Of a DNA stretch of 5,374 bases, positions 1-5,374 are shown in pieces (within the stretch, counting starts at the first letter, position 1; each line of letters begins with the position of its first letter). This DNA is from an uncultured Saprospiraceae bacterium. Lineage in GTDB: Bacteria; Bacteroidota; Bacteroidia; Chitinophagales; Saprospiraceae. The notes beneath the pieces were generated by a model. The model did not search any database. It was not told where the DNA came from and was given only the letters and a program-made list of their open reading frames with translations. Position numbers and translations under genes: made by a program. The DNA lies in the NCBI GenBank assembly GCA_937959095.1, contig CALGLY010000383.1:1-5374 (forward strand). The letters are read 5' to 3'.

Positions 1-22
1 TTTGAAGGGGAAGTTGGGGTAG

Positions 23-63
23 GCAATATGCCTAGAGCATAGCACTTGCTCTAGGCATATTGC
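23..63. repeat. Perfect 17-bp inverted repeat (hairpin) at the end of the DUF5131 gene
   Basis: Arms 23-39 (GCAATATGCCTAGAGCA) and 47-63 are exact reverse complements, separated by a 7-nt loop (TAGCACT). The hairpin covers the last codons and stop (32-34) of the frame-restored DUF5131 gene. No T-run follows it on the minus strand, so it is not a classical intrinsic terminator; it could still protect the 3' end or end transcription from both sides. On the plus strand the frame entering from the left edge reads FEGEVGVGNMPRA and stops at 40-42, so the hairpin may lie between two convergent genes. The repeat is certain; its function is inferred. Confidence 0.85.
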
Positions 64-798
64 GATAAACTTTACCATCTAATTCACACCCTCCTTTAGC
101 ATGAAGTTCGTGTTTAGAATTAATAGTTGGGTCATTTTGATTAACATTAAATAATTTTTCACCCCATTGCTTGAAAAAAAAGGCGTATCTGTTCGCTCAC
201 ATTCCTTTTTCACAAAATCAATCCATTCTTTCTTAACAGGTCTAGCTTTGGGTCCAGATTCACCGCCGACAATGACCCAATCAATACCACTTAGGTACAA
301 ATTTTTGACTTCTCCTATTAGTGGTTCTACAGATAGAAACTTGACTTTTGCAGATGTTCCTAATAAATCCAAAATTCGATAGCTTACTTCCTCTTGTTCT
401 ACTGAAACCCCCATCCAAATATTGTCTGTCCATTTTAAGAATGGAGACAATTCTTTGAGTCGCTCTGAACGCTTTGTAAGTATTTGATAAACGTGAGGCG
501 TATTATTCATCACCTCAAATACTTTTTGAATGTATGCTAATTCCACTTTTGGGTGAAATAAATCACTCATGGAATTTACAAATACGACTCTCGGCTTTTT
601 CCATTTATAAGGTGTTTCCAATGCTTTTGGTGCAAGAGCTATTTGAAAACCGTTGCTATATTGCTCTACGTCCATAGCTTGCAATCGTTTTGCCATACGT
701 TCTGCATAGCAGTACTTACAACCCGCCGAAATTTTATCACAGCCTGTTACAGGATTCCATGTAACTTCTGTCCATTCTATTGATGATTTACTTGCCAT
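32..798 (-). CDS. DUF5131 (phage Gp37/Gp68, three-Cys-motif) protein, frameshifted near the C-terminus
   Basis: Starts at ATG 796-798. The N-terminus has the family signature SSIEWT...WNPVTGC followed by a C-x6-C-x2-C cluster (Cys20, Cys27, Cys30, in CDKISAGCKYCYAE), which resembles a variant radical-SAM iron-sulfur motif. Other family blocks are ILTKRSERL (106-114), MGVSVE (129-134), KFLSVEPLIG (153-162) and WVIVGGESGPKARP (174-187). As sequenced the frame runs to a stop at 79-81 (239 aa), but after about residue 208 it leaves the family pattern. The cause is a run of eight T's (A's at 174-181 on the plus strand). With nine T's the protein continues TPFFFKQWGEKLF...HAKGGCELDGKVYRNMPRASAML to a stop at 32-34, 255 aa, matching the usual FFFKQWG...GG-LDG ending. 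It sits 3 nt after the TcmP remnant's stop, as expected for an operon. The catalytic role is unknown; family members occur in phages and mobile DNA. The base loss may be real decay, slippage-based switching or a sequencing error. Confidence 0.85.
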
Positions 799-801
799 TT
801 A

Positions 802-1266
802 TTATACAATTTCTATTTGTACAGGTTTTCTAGAAGAATCTTTCATTACTCCAGAATAAGTTAGTGCTAGTCGTCCCTTATATTTAATCTTCTTGCTCTT
901 CTTCATTGCTTTCAAAACAGAACGTGTATGACTGCCTAAAAAACCACTTGTAATAGTATGAATGTAGATTTCTTTATCGCTTTTGAGATTTTGATTTAGA
1001 ACCTTTTGTTTCAAGTCATCTTCAAAAAGTCTCAACTTTTTAGATTTATTAAATTGTGGAAACAAAGACGGTTCAGCAATTTGAATATGGTCTTTATCTA
1101 TATCAAAATTTGCTTGCCCTCTTAGTTTATCTTTATCCCAGCAAACTTTCAAAAATTTCTCAAATCCCAGTAAATGACTACTTCCAAAAATTAAACCATT
1201 AATGCTAGACCCTCTTTTAATCGAGAAAGGAGCTAAATAATATGTCTTTTCTTTAGGAATAGGCTG
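802..1266 (-). pseudogene. tcmP: TcmP (three-Cys-motif partner) remnant, 5' truncated
   Basis: A minus-strand frame is open from a stop at 1285-1287 to TAA at 802-804. Recognisable TcmP C-terminal sequence begins near 1265 (PKEKTYYLAPFSIKRGSS), continues through NGLIFGSSHLLGFEKFLKVCW and GQANFDID, and ends with SGFLGSHTRSVLKAMKKSKKI. That is about 155 codons of a family normally around 300 aa or more. The N-terminal part, which is methyltransferase-like in the family, is absent. The only candidate start is a TTG at 1150-1152, inside the conserved block, so I treat the ORF as a fragment, not a short gene. The break coincides with the start of the ISL3 transposase remnant on the other strand (about 1255-1285), which points to insertion followed by deletion. 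The partner DUF5131 gene follows after 3 nt. TcmP is named for occurring next to three-Cys-motif proteins; its biochemical function is not known to me. The family call comes from recalled sequence pattern and gene order. Confidence 0.7.
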
Positions 1267-1463
1267 TAAAGGTTGCCAAAACTTTCAACAATCACTTACA
1301 AGGCTTACTTGACTATACCAAACATCGAGTCAGTAATGCTATGGCAGAATCCATCAACACAAAAATTCAACAAGTAAAATTTAAAGCAAGAGGTTTTAAA
1401 TCAGCTAACGCTTTTCGTATCGCTATTTTGTTCCATTTGGGCGATTTAGCTATCTATCCATAG
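1263..1463 (+). mobile_element. ISL3-family transposase fragment (C-terminal ~65 codons)
   Basis: The plus-strand frame from 1263 to TAG 1461-1463 reads AVKVAKTFNNHLQGLLDYTK, then HRVSNAMAESINTKIQQVKF, then KARGFKSANAFRIAILFHLG and DLAIYP. This matches the end of the ISL3 (IS204/IS1001/IS1096/IS1165) DDE transposase: the KHR-(I/V)-(T/S)-N-A-x-(A/S)-E-x-(I/L)-N-(T/S)-K-I-Q block, whose Glu is the usual last catalytic acid, then K-A-R-G-F and a terminal G-x-L-x-x-Y-P. A stop at 1260-1262 ends the frame upstream and no start codon is present, so only the 3' end of tnpA survives. It has no stop inside this part, which suggests fairly recent loss. The right terminal inverted repeat should lie a few tens of bases after 1463 but could not be identified without its partner. 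Confidence 0.8.
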
Positions 1464-1626
1464 TTTTCACCGTAGTGCCATTTTTCCTCTCAAAATTTTA
1501 TTAAAACGACCTTATTAAGATTAAATAATTTTGCTTCATGTAGAAAAAAGGGTATTTCGTCCTATAAAAAAAACAGGGGGTCGTGACTTAACAAACAATA
1601 TACGAACAAGGATGGTCATTGTCTTG

Positions 1627-1634
1627 TAACTTTG
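1627..1634 (+). promoter_or_regulatory. Isolated Bacteroidetes-type -7 element (TAACTTTG)
   Basis: TAACTTTG matches the Bacteroidetes -7 consensus TAnnTTTG exactly, but no TTG lies at the expected 19-21 nt upstream. Downstream there is only a 13-codon frame (ATG at 1702, MLQLKAVILVSNK). It may be the remains of a promoter or chance in AT-rich DNA. Confidence 0.2.
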
Positions 1635-1738
1635 TGTTAAGATAATTAGCATAAAAACATTTATCAGTACACTTCTTTATTTAGGAATGAGAAATTAATA
1701 AATGCTCCAATTAAAGGCAGTTATTTTGGTTTCTAATA

Positions 1739-1783
1739 AGTAGGTGAATATAACTATCAGAAAAGGCATTAAATTCACCTACT
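1739..1783. repeat. 11-bp perfect inverted repeat
   Basis: Arms AGTAGGTGAAT (1739-1749) and ATTCACCTACT (1773-1783) are exact reverse complements around a 23-nt spacer. No T-run follows on either strand, so a terminator is unlikely. Being in the gene-poor stretch next to insertion-sequence debris, it could be an operator, the ends of a tiny non-autonomous element, or chance. Confidence 0.5.
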
Positions 1784-1970
1784 AACCATATATGTTACTA
1801 ACACTTGTGCTACACTAAAACTAAATGTTCCAATAAACCAAGCCGAGATACTTCAAAAAACCACCTCAAAATTCCAAAGAAGTTGTCGTTTTTTATAGAT
1901 AAAACCGGACACCTACTCTTTTTAAAGTTGTCTGTTATTTTTTGAAGTTTTCCAATTTTTAAATTTTCGA

Positions 1971-2020
1971 GGCTGTGAAAGATTTTCATCAAGCTTACTT
2001 GAGAGAAAGTTTTCGCAGCC
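1971..2020. repeat. Imperfect 10-bp inverted repeat
   Basis: GGCTGTGAAA (1971-1980) pairs with TTTCGCAGCC (2011-2020) with one G-T wobble, around a 30-nt spacer. It lies within a doubtful minus-strand open frame. No function can be assigned. Confidence 0.35.
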
Positions 2021-2156
2021 GAAGAAAACACCTCTTTCTTCTTTTTTCAGAATCAACAAATATTTAAAATTTTAGCAACCAGCTTGAAAGCCCAAAAATG
2101 GTTCAATGTCACCATAAATACCTGATTCCCCTAAAGCCTAAAAATATCCTGCTTTT

Positions 2157-2181
2157 TTGTTTAACAAATTTCGTATTATTG
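2157..2181 (+). promoter_or_regulatory. Candidate nadC promoter
   Basis: TATTATTG (2174-2181) differs at one position from TAnnTTTG and is followed by CAGCCC, a context often seen at Bacteroidetes promoters. A TTG lies at 2157-2159, but the 14-nt gap is shorter than the usual 19-21 nt. Transcription from here would give a leader of about 110 nt before the nadC ATG. That leader holds two small stems sharing GG at 2216-2217: CCTATAT/ATATAGG (2202-2217) and GGAGAT/ATCTCC (2216-2247). Confidence 0.3.
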
Positions 2182-2251
2182 CAGCCCTAAATTGGAAAAT
2201 CCCTATATTGATATAGGAGATTAGAGGGAAATCCTTTTAATATCTCCCTAC

Positions 2252-2280
2252 TTGCTATAAAAAGCAGGTCTTATAAATTG
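2252..2280 (+). promoter_or_regulatory. Alternative nadC promoter close to the start codon
   Basis: TTG (2252-2254), 19 nt, then TAAATTG (2274-2280) resembles the -33/-7 pair with good spacing, but the -7 box is one T short of TAnnTTTG. It would leave a leader of only about ten bases before ATG 2298. It competes with the upstream candidate. Confidence 0.25.
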
Positions 2281-2297
2281 CATATCTAAAATTCATC

Positions 2298-3167
2298 ATG
2301 GAGCCAGCATACTTAGAACAAAAAAAGCATTGGATTAAGGAATTCGTAGCGAATGCCCTACGTGAAGACGTAGGAGAAGGCGATCATACATCGAAAGCTT
2401 GTATTCCACCCGATAGTCGTAGTAAAGCAAAATTGCTGGTGAAAGAACCAGGTATTATTGCAGGGATCGAAATGGCAAAACACATCTTTGAAGCCGTAGA
2501 TGATACGGTGAAATTTGAGTTTTTGAAGAAGGATGGAGATAGTGTTTTCGTTGGTGATATTGCGTTCTATGTAGAAGCGAACACGCGCAATTTACTGAAA
2601 GCAGAACGCCTCCTTCTGAATACCATGCAGCGTATGAGTGGCATTGCAAGTTTAAGCAATCGCTATAAATTTGAGGTAGAAGACTTACCCGTCACTATAT
2701 TAGATACGCGCAAAACAACACCGCTTATTCGCTTCATTGAGAAGTGGGCAGTGCATTTGGGAGGCTGTTCCAATTATCGCTTTGGTTTGTATGATTGGGT
2801 GATGATAAAAGACAACCACATCGAAGCTTGTGGAAGTATTAAGCAGGCAGTGGAACAAGTAGCAGCGTACCAAAAAGAATCAGGACTGAACTTGAATGTG
2901 ACGATAGAAGTACGCAATCTTGTAGAACTCTACGAAGTGCTAGAAGTGGGGCAAGTGACGCGCATTATGTTGGATAATTTTGAGCCTGCACTTATGGAAG
3001 AGGCAGTTGCTATTGTAGATGGTCGCTATGAAGTAGAAGCATCAGGTGGAATTAATCTGAATACCGTTCGCAAGGCAGCTCAAACGGGTGTTAATTTTAT
3101 TTCTGTAGGGGCACTTACGCATTCGGCGGTTAGCTTAGATCTGAGTTTGAAAATTATAAAAGACTAA
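2298..3167 (+). CDS. nadC: Nicotinate-nucleotide pyrophosphorylase (carboxylating), NadC
   Basis: Quinolinate phosphoribosyltransferase (EC 2.4.2.19): quinolinate + PRPP gives nicotinate mononucleotide, CO2 and PPi in cytosolic de novo NAD synthesis. The 289-aa length is normal. In order: EDVGEGDHTS (23-32), the N-terminal signature; ERLLLNTMQRMSGIAS (103-118), with Arg112; DTRKTTP (136-142), with Arg138 and Lys139 of the phosphate/quinolinate pocket; GGCSNYRFGLYDWVMIKDNH (155-174), with Arg161 and Lys171; IEVRN with Glu204; IMLDNF with Asp226; and the C-terminal phosphate-binding EASGGI (247-252) and SVGALTHS (269-276). One oddity: the usual GGG-x-NHR motif reads GGCSNYR, so the conserved His is Tyr160. 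ATG 2298 fits the family N-terminus; the bases before it (AAAATTCATC) carry no Shine-Dalgarno, as is usual in Bacteroidetes. The gene stands alone, with a gene-poor leader upstream and a terminator 32 nt after the stop. The partners nadA and nadB are not in the window. Confidence 0.96.
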   Translation: MEPAYLEQKKHWIKEFVANALREDVGEGDHTSKACIPPDSRSKAKLLVKEPGIIAGIEMAKHIFEAVDDTVKFEFLKKDGDSVFVGDIAFYVEANTRNLLKAERLLLNTMQRMSGIASLSNRYKFEVEDLPVTILDTRKTTPLIRFIEKWAVHLGGCSNYRFGLYDWVMIKDNHIEACGSIKQAVEQVAAYQKESGLNLNVTIEVRNLVELYEVLEVGQVTRIMLDNFEPALMEEAVAIVDGRYEVEASGGINLNTVRKAAQTGVNFISVGALTHSAVSLDLSLKIIKD

Positions 3168-3198
3168 ATTACTCCGTAATTTGTAGAAAGTATAAAGT

Positions 3199-3254
3199 AG
3201 AGGGTATAGGGATTTTTGTTTAATCTCTATACCCTCTTTGTTTTTATTTTTTTT
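3199..3254 (+). terminator. Rho-independent terminator of nadC
   Basis: AGAGGGTATAGGGAT (3199-3213) pairs with ATCTCTATACCCTCT (3223-3237) with one G-T wobble, a 15-bp stem around a 9-nt loop, followed by a T-rich tract to 3254. A smaller perfect stem (AAATTAC/GTAATTT, 3166-3182) overlaps the nadC stop. No comparable T-run follows the stem on the minus strand, so it mainly serves nadC. Confidence 0.9.
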
Positions 3255-3265
3255 AAGCGTAAAAA

Positions 3266-3280
3266 CTCTGCGCCTCTGCG
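3266..3280. repeat. Short tandem CTCTGCG(C)CTCTGCG motif between genes
   Basis: CTCTGCG occurs twice with one C between (3266-3272 and 3274-3280), in the context AAAAACTCTGCGCCTCTGCGTT. Similar 'TTTGCGCCTTTGCG' strings recur in intergenic DNA of Bacteroidetes and Cyanobacteria, from memory. It lies between the nadC terminator and the 3' end of the convergent gene. It is too short to classify and has no known role. Confidence 0.4.
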
Positions 3281-3304
3281 TTCAATAATTAGAAAGCAAA
3301 AAAC

Positions 3305-5374
3305 CTACAACTCCACCTTCTTCAATTCTCGAATTTTAATATTTCGATACCACACCTTATCACTATGATCTTGCAGGCAGATGCGTCCTTTTTTGAATTT
3401 TCCAAAATCAGACATCTCTTTAAATTTACTATTAGCAATCATTTGCCTCCAGTTGTCATCCCAAAGCGTGGTTTCTACCACTTTTCTGCCGTTTAGCCAG
3501 TGTTCCAAACGTCCATTATCAGCTACAATACGGACTTTATTCCATTGATTGGCAGGTGTGACGGTTTCATACTCACAAGCAATCATATCATACAAATCAC
3601 CTGCGCGATGCGTTTCTATTTTTGCATCTGGGTGGCAAGCATTATCCAACACCTGCATTTCTGGGCCAGTCAGCCACGGATGATCGAAGCCTTCGCCCTC
3701 TTGCACATAATACATGATGCCACTATTGCCACAAGGCTGTATTTTCCATTCGAGTTCTAATTCAAAATTTTCAAATTCGGCATCCGTCACGATGTCGCCG
3801 CGCTCCTTTTCTACAGGATTGAAGGCAATAGTGCCGTCTTTCACTTGCCAGCTTTTTCGCACTTCTTTTTGATTGAAATTATGCCAGCCAGTCATCGTTT
3901 TCCCATCGAAGAGTGAAGCCCAACCCGCTGCTTTTTCTGCTGCGGTGAGGGTGTTCATCGCAAAAGTTGGACGCGTTGTTCCAAAATTCGTACCCGCTTC
4001 GCTTGGTATCTGATTCAGGGTGTACCAACATTCGGTCGTCCAAATTTCATTGCCATTCGCACTTACCCAATTATTTGGCAGACGCAGATAAACGAGGTGT
4101 TCTTCCTTCATGTCATCGAGTTCCAGAAAAACTTTTTTGCCATCTTCCGAGCGACTCACAGAAAGGATGTTTAGTGCTTCTTCGTCCATTTTCGGGCCGC
4201 CATAGTTTTCGGTTGGCTCGTACCACCATTGCTTCACTTCGTAATCTTTTGCATCCCAACCATCGCGCTCGTTGAGAGCTTCTGTAAATTCAATTTCTAT
4301 ACCATTTGCCTTCGCACGTACGGCCAACATTTCAAAAGCTGGTTGCTCATTATATTCTAGGCGTTGCAAGCCATACCATAGTTTGCCGTTATGTCCCCAG
4401 TTCCCCGTCGAGCCGACACCACCTGCGTAGAGTGCGCCATCAGGTCCCCAAACGATACGATTCACACCCGCTTCTAGTCCCTGAATAAAGCGGAACAAAG
4501 CCCCTTGATATTCGCCATTTACTTTCTCTACGAATACGCGCTTCACGCCGCCATGCGTCACTTCGCCATGTATCATCTGCCCTTGATATGGCCCGACATT
4601 GATGTAACTTGGTTGCGAAGGCGAATTCCCGATTTCATCTTGTGGCAACCACACCACAGGTTGCTTCGGCTTCAAATTAGCAGTCCCTTCAAAATCGACA
4701 GAACGCGACCCCAAGAAATCGCCCTCTGCTACGTGCATAATTTTACTAGACGGCAGCCAATCGCCCTGATTATCTGCCACAAAAATTTCCTTATCTACAC
4801 CTACGGCAATGCCATTCGGGGTGCGAAGTCCGTGCGCCATAAAGTCCACCGCGCCCGTCTCTTTATTGATTCGAACGACCTTTCCTCTATCCTTTGGCTG
4901 TGGTTTCATGCTTGCACCGCCAGGCATGATTCCTGTGGCAAGCGTAGCATAAAAGTGTCCATCTTTATAATCGAGCCCAAAGGCAAATTCATGGAAATTC
5001 GCGGAGACCGTCCAACTATTTGCTACCGTTTCGTATTCATCTATAATGTCGTCGCCATTGTGGTCTATCAGTTTGGTGAGTTCTTGTTTTTGTAGCACAT
5101 AAATTTCATTATCCACTACTTTCAGCCCTAGTGGTTCTGCCAAGCCCTTCGCTATTTTCTTTACGCTCATTGCCTCTGCATCGCAGCCCGACGCACCATC
5201 CACGATGTGTATTGCCCCTTCTGCATCCCAAGTACTCACCACCATGCGCCCATCATCGAGGAAGCTGATACCACCTACTTTTGGCGTGAAACTTTCGGGA
5301 CGCGCCTGACATAAATTGAAACTCGGATGCACATCGGTCAAAGCAGATTTATCGCCAGGAATCGTATTGCCGCC
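3305..5374 (-). CDS. Propeller (sugar-dehydrogenase-like) and DUF1080 fusion protein, 5' end beyond the window
   Basis: Stop is TAG at 3305-3307. The frame stays open to the right edge (GGNTIPGDKSA precedes the TTG at 5339-5341), so the start, and any signal peptide, lie outside; 689 residues are visible, numbered here from the edge. Residues about 15-340 form a beta-propeller of the glucose/sorbosone-dehydrogenase type: KVGGISFLDDGRMVVSTWD, a Ca-binding-like DHNGDDIIDEYE loop (104-115), GLRTPNGIAV (182-191) and NRIVWGPDGALYAGG. A linker, perhaps Ig-like, covers about 350-455. The C-terminus (about 484-685) is DUF1080 (PF06439, 3-keto-disaccharide hydrolase, concanavalin-like fold): GWASLFDGKTMTGW, NSGIMYYV, GPEMQVLDN, AGDLYD, WNKVRIVADNGRLEHWLNG and GRICLQDHSDKVWYRNIKI. 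The likely role is extracytoplasmic carbohydrate binding or cleavage; substrate unknown. No CxxCH haem motif is visible here, although related proteins may carry a cytochrome c domain, possibly in the missing part. Base composition is visibly richer in G+C than in the left half of the window. Confidence 0.88.
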   Translation of the reverse strand, partial: GGNTIPGDKSALTDVHPSFNLCQARPESFTPKVGGISFLDDGRMVVSTWDAEGAIHIVDGASGCDAEAMSVKKIAKGLAEPLGLKVVDNEIYVLQKQELTKLIDHNGDDIIDEYETVANSWTVSANFHEFAFGLDYKDGHFYATLATGIMPGGASMKPQPKDRGKVVRINKETGAVDFMAHGLRTPNGIAVGVDKEIFVADNQGDWLPSSKIMHVAEGDFLGSRSVDFEGTANLKPKQPVVWLPQDEIGNSPSQPSYINVGPYQGQMIHGEVTHGGVKRVFVEKVNGEYQGALFRFIQGLEAGVNRIVWGPDGALYAGGVGSTGNWGHNGKLWYGLQRLEYNEQPAFEMLAVRAKANGIEIEFTEALNERDGWDAKDYEVKQWWYEPTENYGGPKMDEEALNILSVSRSEDGKKVFLELDDMKEEHLVYLRLPNNWVSANGNEIWTTECWYTLNQIPSEAGTNFGTTRPTFAMNTLTAAEKAAGWASLFDGKTMTGWHNFNQKEVRKSWQVKDGTIAFNPVEKERGDIVTDAEFENFELELEWKIQPCGNSGIMYYVQEGEGFDHPWLTGPEMQVLDNACHPDAKIETHRAGDLYDMIACEYETVTPANQWNKVRIVADNGRLEHWLNGRKVVETTLWDDNWRQMIANSKFKEMSDFGKFKKGRICLQDHSDKVWYRNIKIRELKKVEL

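Larger units (their letters stand above)
1464..2297. other. Gene-poor AT-rich interval
   Basis: About 830 bases with no gene I can support. It begins with what should be the right end of the ISL3 remnant and ends with the nadC leader. Between them are two inverted repeats (1739-1783 and 1971-2020), an isolated TAACTTTG element (1627-1634) and many stops on both strands. The longest open frame (1810-2031, minus, 73 codons from a GTG) has no recognisable motif and overlaps an inverted repeat. I looked here for the missing N-terminal half of TcmP on the minus strand and did not find it. It is probably debris from older insertions and deletions. Confidence 0.6.

Noticed and set aside
802..1152. 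116-aa protein starting at TTG 1150-1152 as an intact small gene
   Set aside because: Family-like sequence continues upstream of this TTG to about 1266, so it is part of a truncated TcmP, not a complete gene.
1503..1585. ACGACC (1506-1511) and GGTCGT (1579-1584) as possible IS terminal repeats
   Set aside because: Only six bases match and the flanks diverge; chance is likely and neither lies where both ends of the ISL3 element could be.
1702..1743. 13-codon leader-like peptide (MLQLKAVILVSNK) after the TAACTTTG element
   Set aside because: Too short, no gene follows it in the same direction nearby, and no conservation can be tested here.
1810..2031. 73-codon minus-strand open frame starting at GTG
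   Set aside because: No ATG at the start, no recognisable motif, low-complexity K/F-rich sequence, and overlap with an inverted repeat. Not called as a gene.
2455..2649. 64-codon minus-strand open frame within nadC
   Set aside because: Antisense to a well-supported gene with no motif of its own.
3500..5095. Several plus-strand open frames opposite the propeller/DUF1080 gene
   Set aside because: They are antisense to a clear coding region, lack any family motif, and arise from its codon pattern.

Overview
The window looks like a piece of a Bacteroidetes (Cytophagales/Saprospirales-like) chromosome. The reasons are an AT-rich background, start codons without Shine-Dalgarno sequences, -7-like elements close to TAnnTTTG, a NadC resembling that phylum's proteins (DTRKTTP...EKWAV...GLYD), and a propeller/DUF1080 secreted-type protein common in Bacteroidetes and Planctomycetes. 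This placement is inference from sequence character; no 16S or search supports it.

Left part (1-1463) is a decayed accessory region. On the minus strand lies a two-gene module: a remnant of the three-Cys-motif partner (TcmP) followed, 3 nt after its stop codon, by the three-Cys-motif protein itself (DUF5131, phage Gp37/Gp68 family). Both are damaged. The DUF5131 gene has a -1 frameshift in a run of eight T's, and restoring one base recovers the normal C-terminus to a stop at 32-34. TcmP keeps only its C-terminal part and is cut where it meets the last ~65 codons of an ISL3-family transposase on the plus strand. A perfect 17-bp inverted repeat covers the true end of the DUF5131 frame.

Middle (1464-2297) is about 830 bases with no convincing gene. 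It holds inverted repeats, promoter-like elements and the nadC leader.

Right part (2298-5374) looks like ordinary chromosome. nadC (quinolinate phosphoribosyltransferase, de novo NAD synthesis) stands alone on the plus strand and ends in a good intrinsic terminator. Convergent to it, on the minus strand and running off the right edge, is a large gene joining a sugar-dehydrogenase-like beta-propeller to a C-terminal DUF1080 (3-keto-disaccharide hydrolase) domain. The two genes have no evident functional link.

The most interesting biology is the broken TcmP/DUF5131 pair: a poorly understood, mobile-associated module caught while being frameshifted and truncated. I see no intact new system, CRISPR array, tRNA or rRNA.
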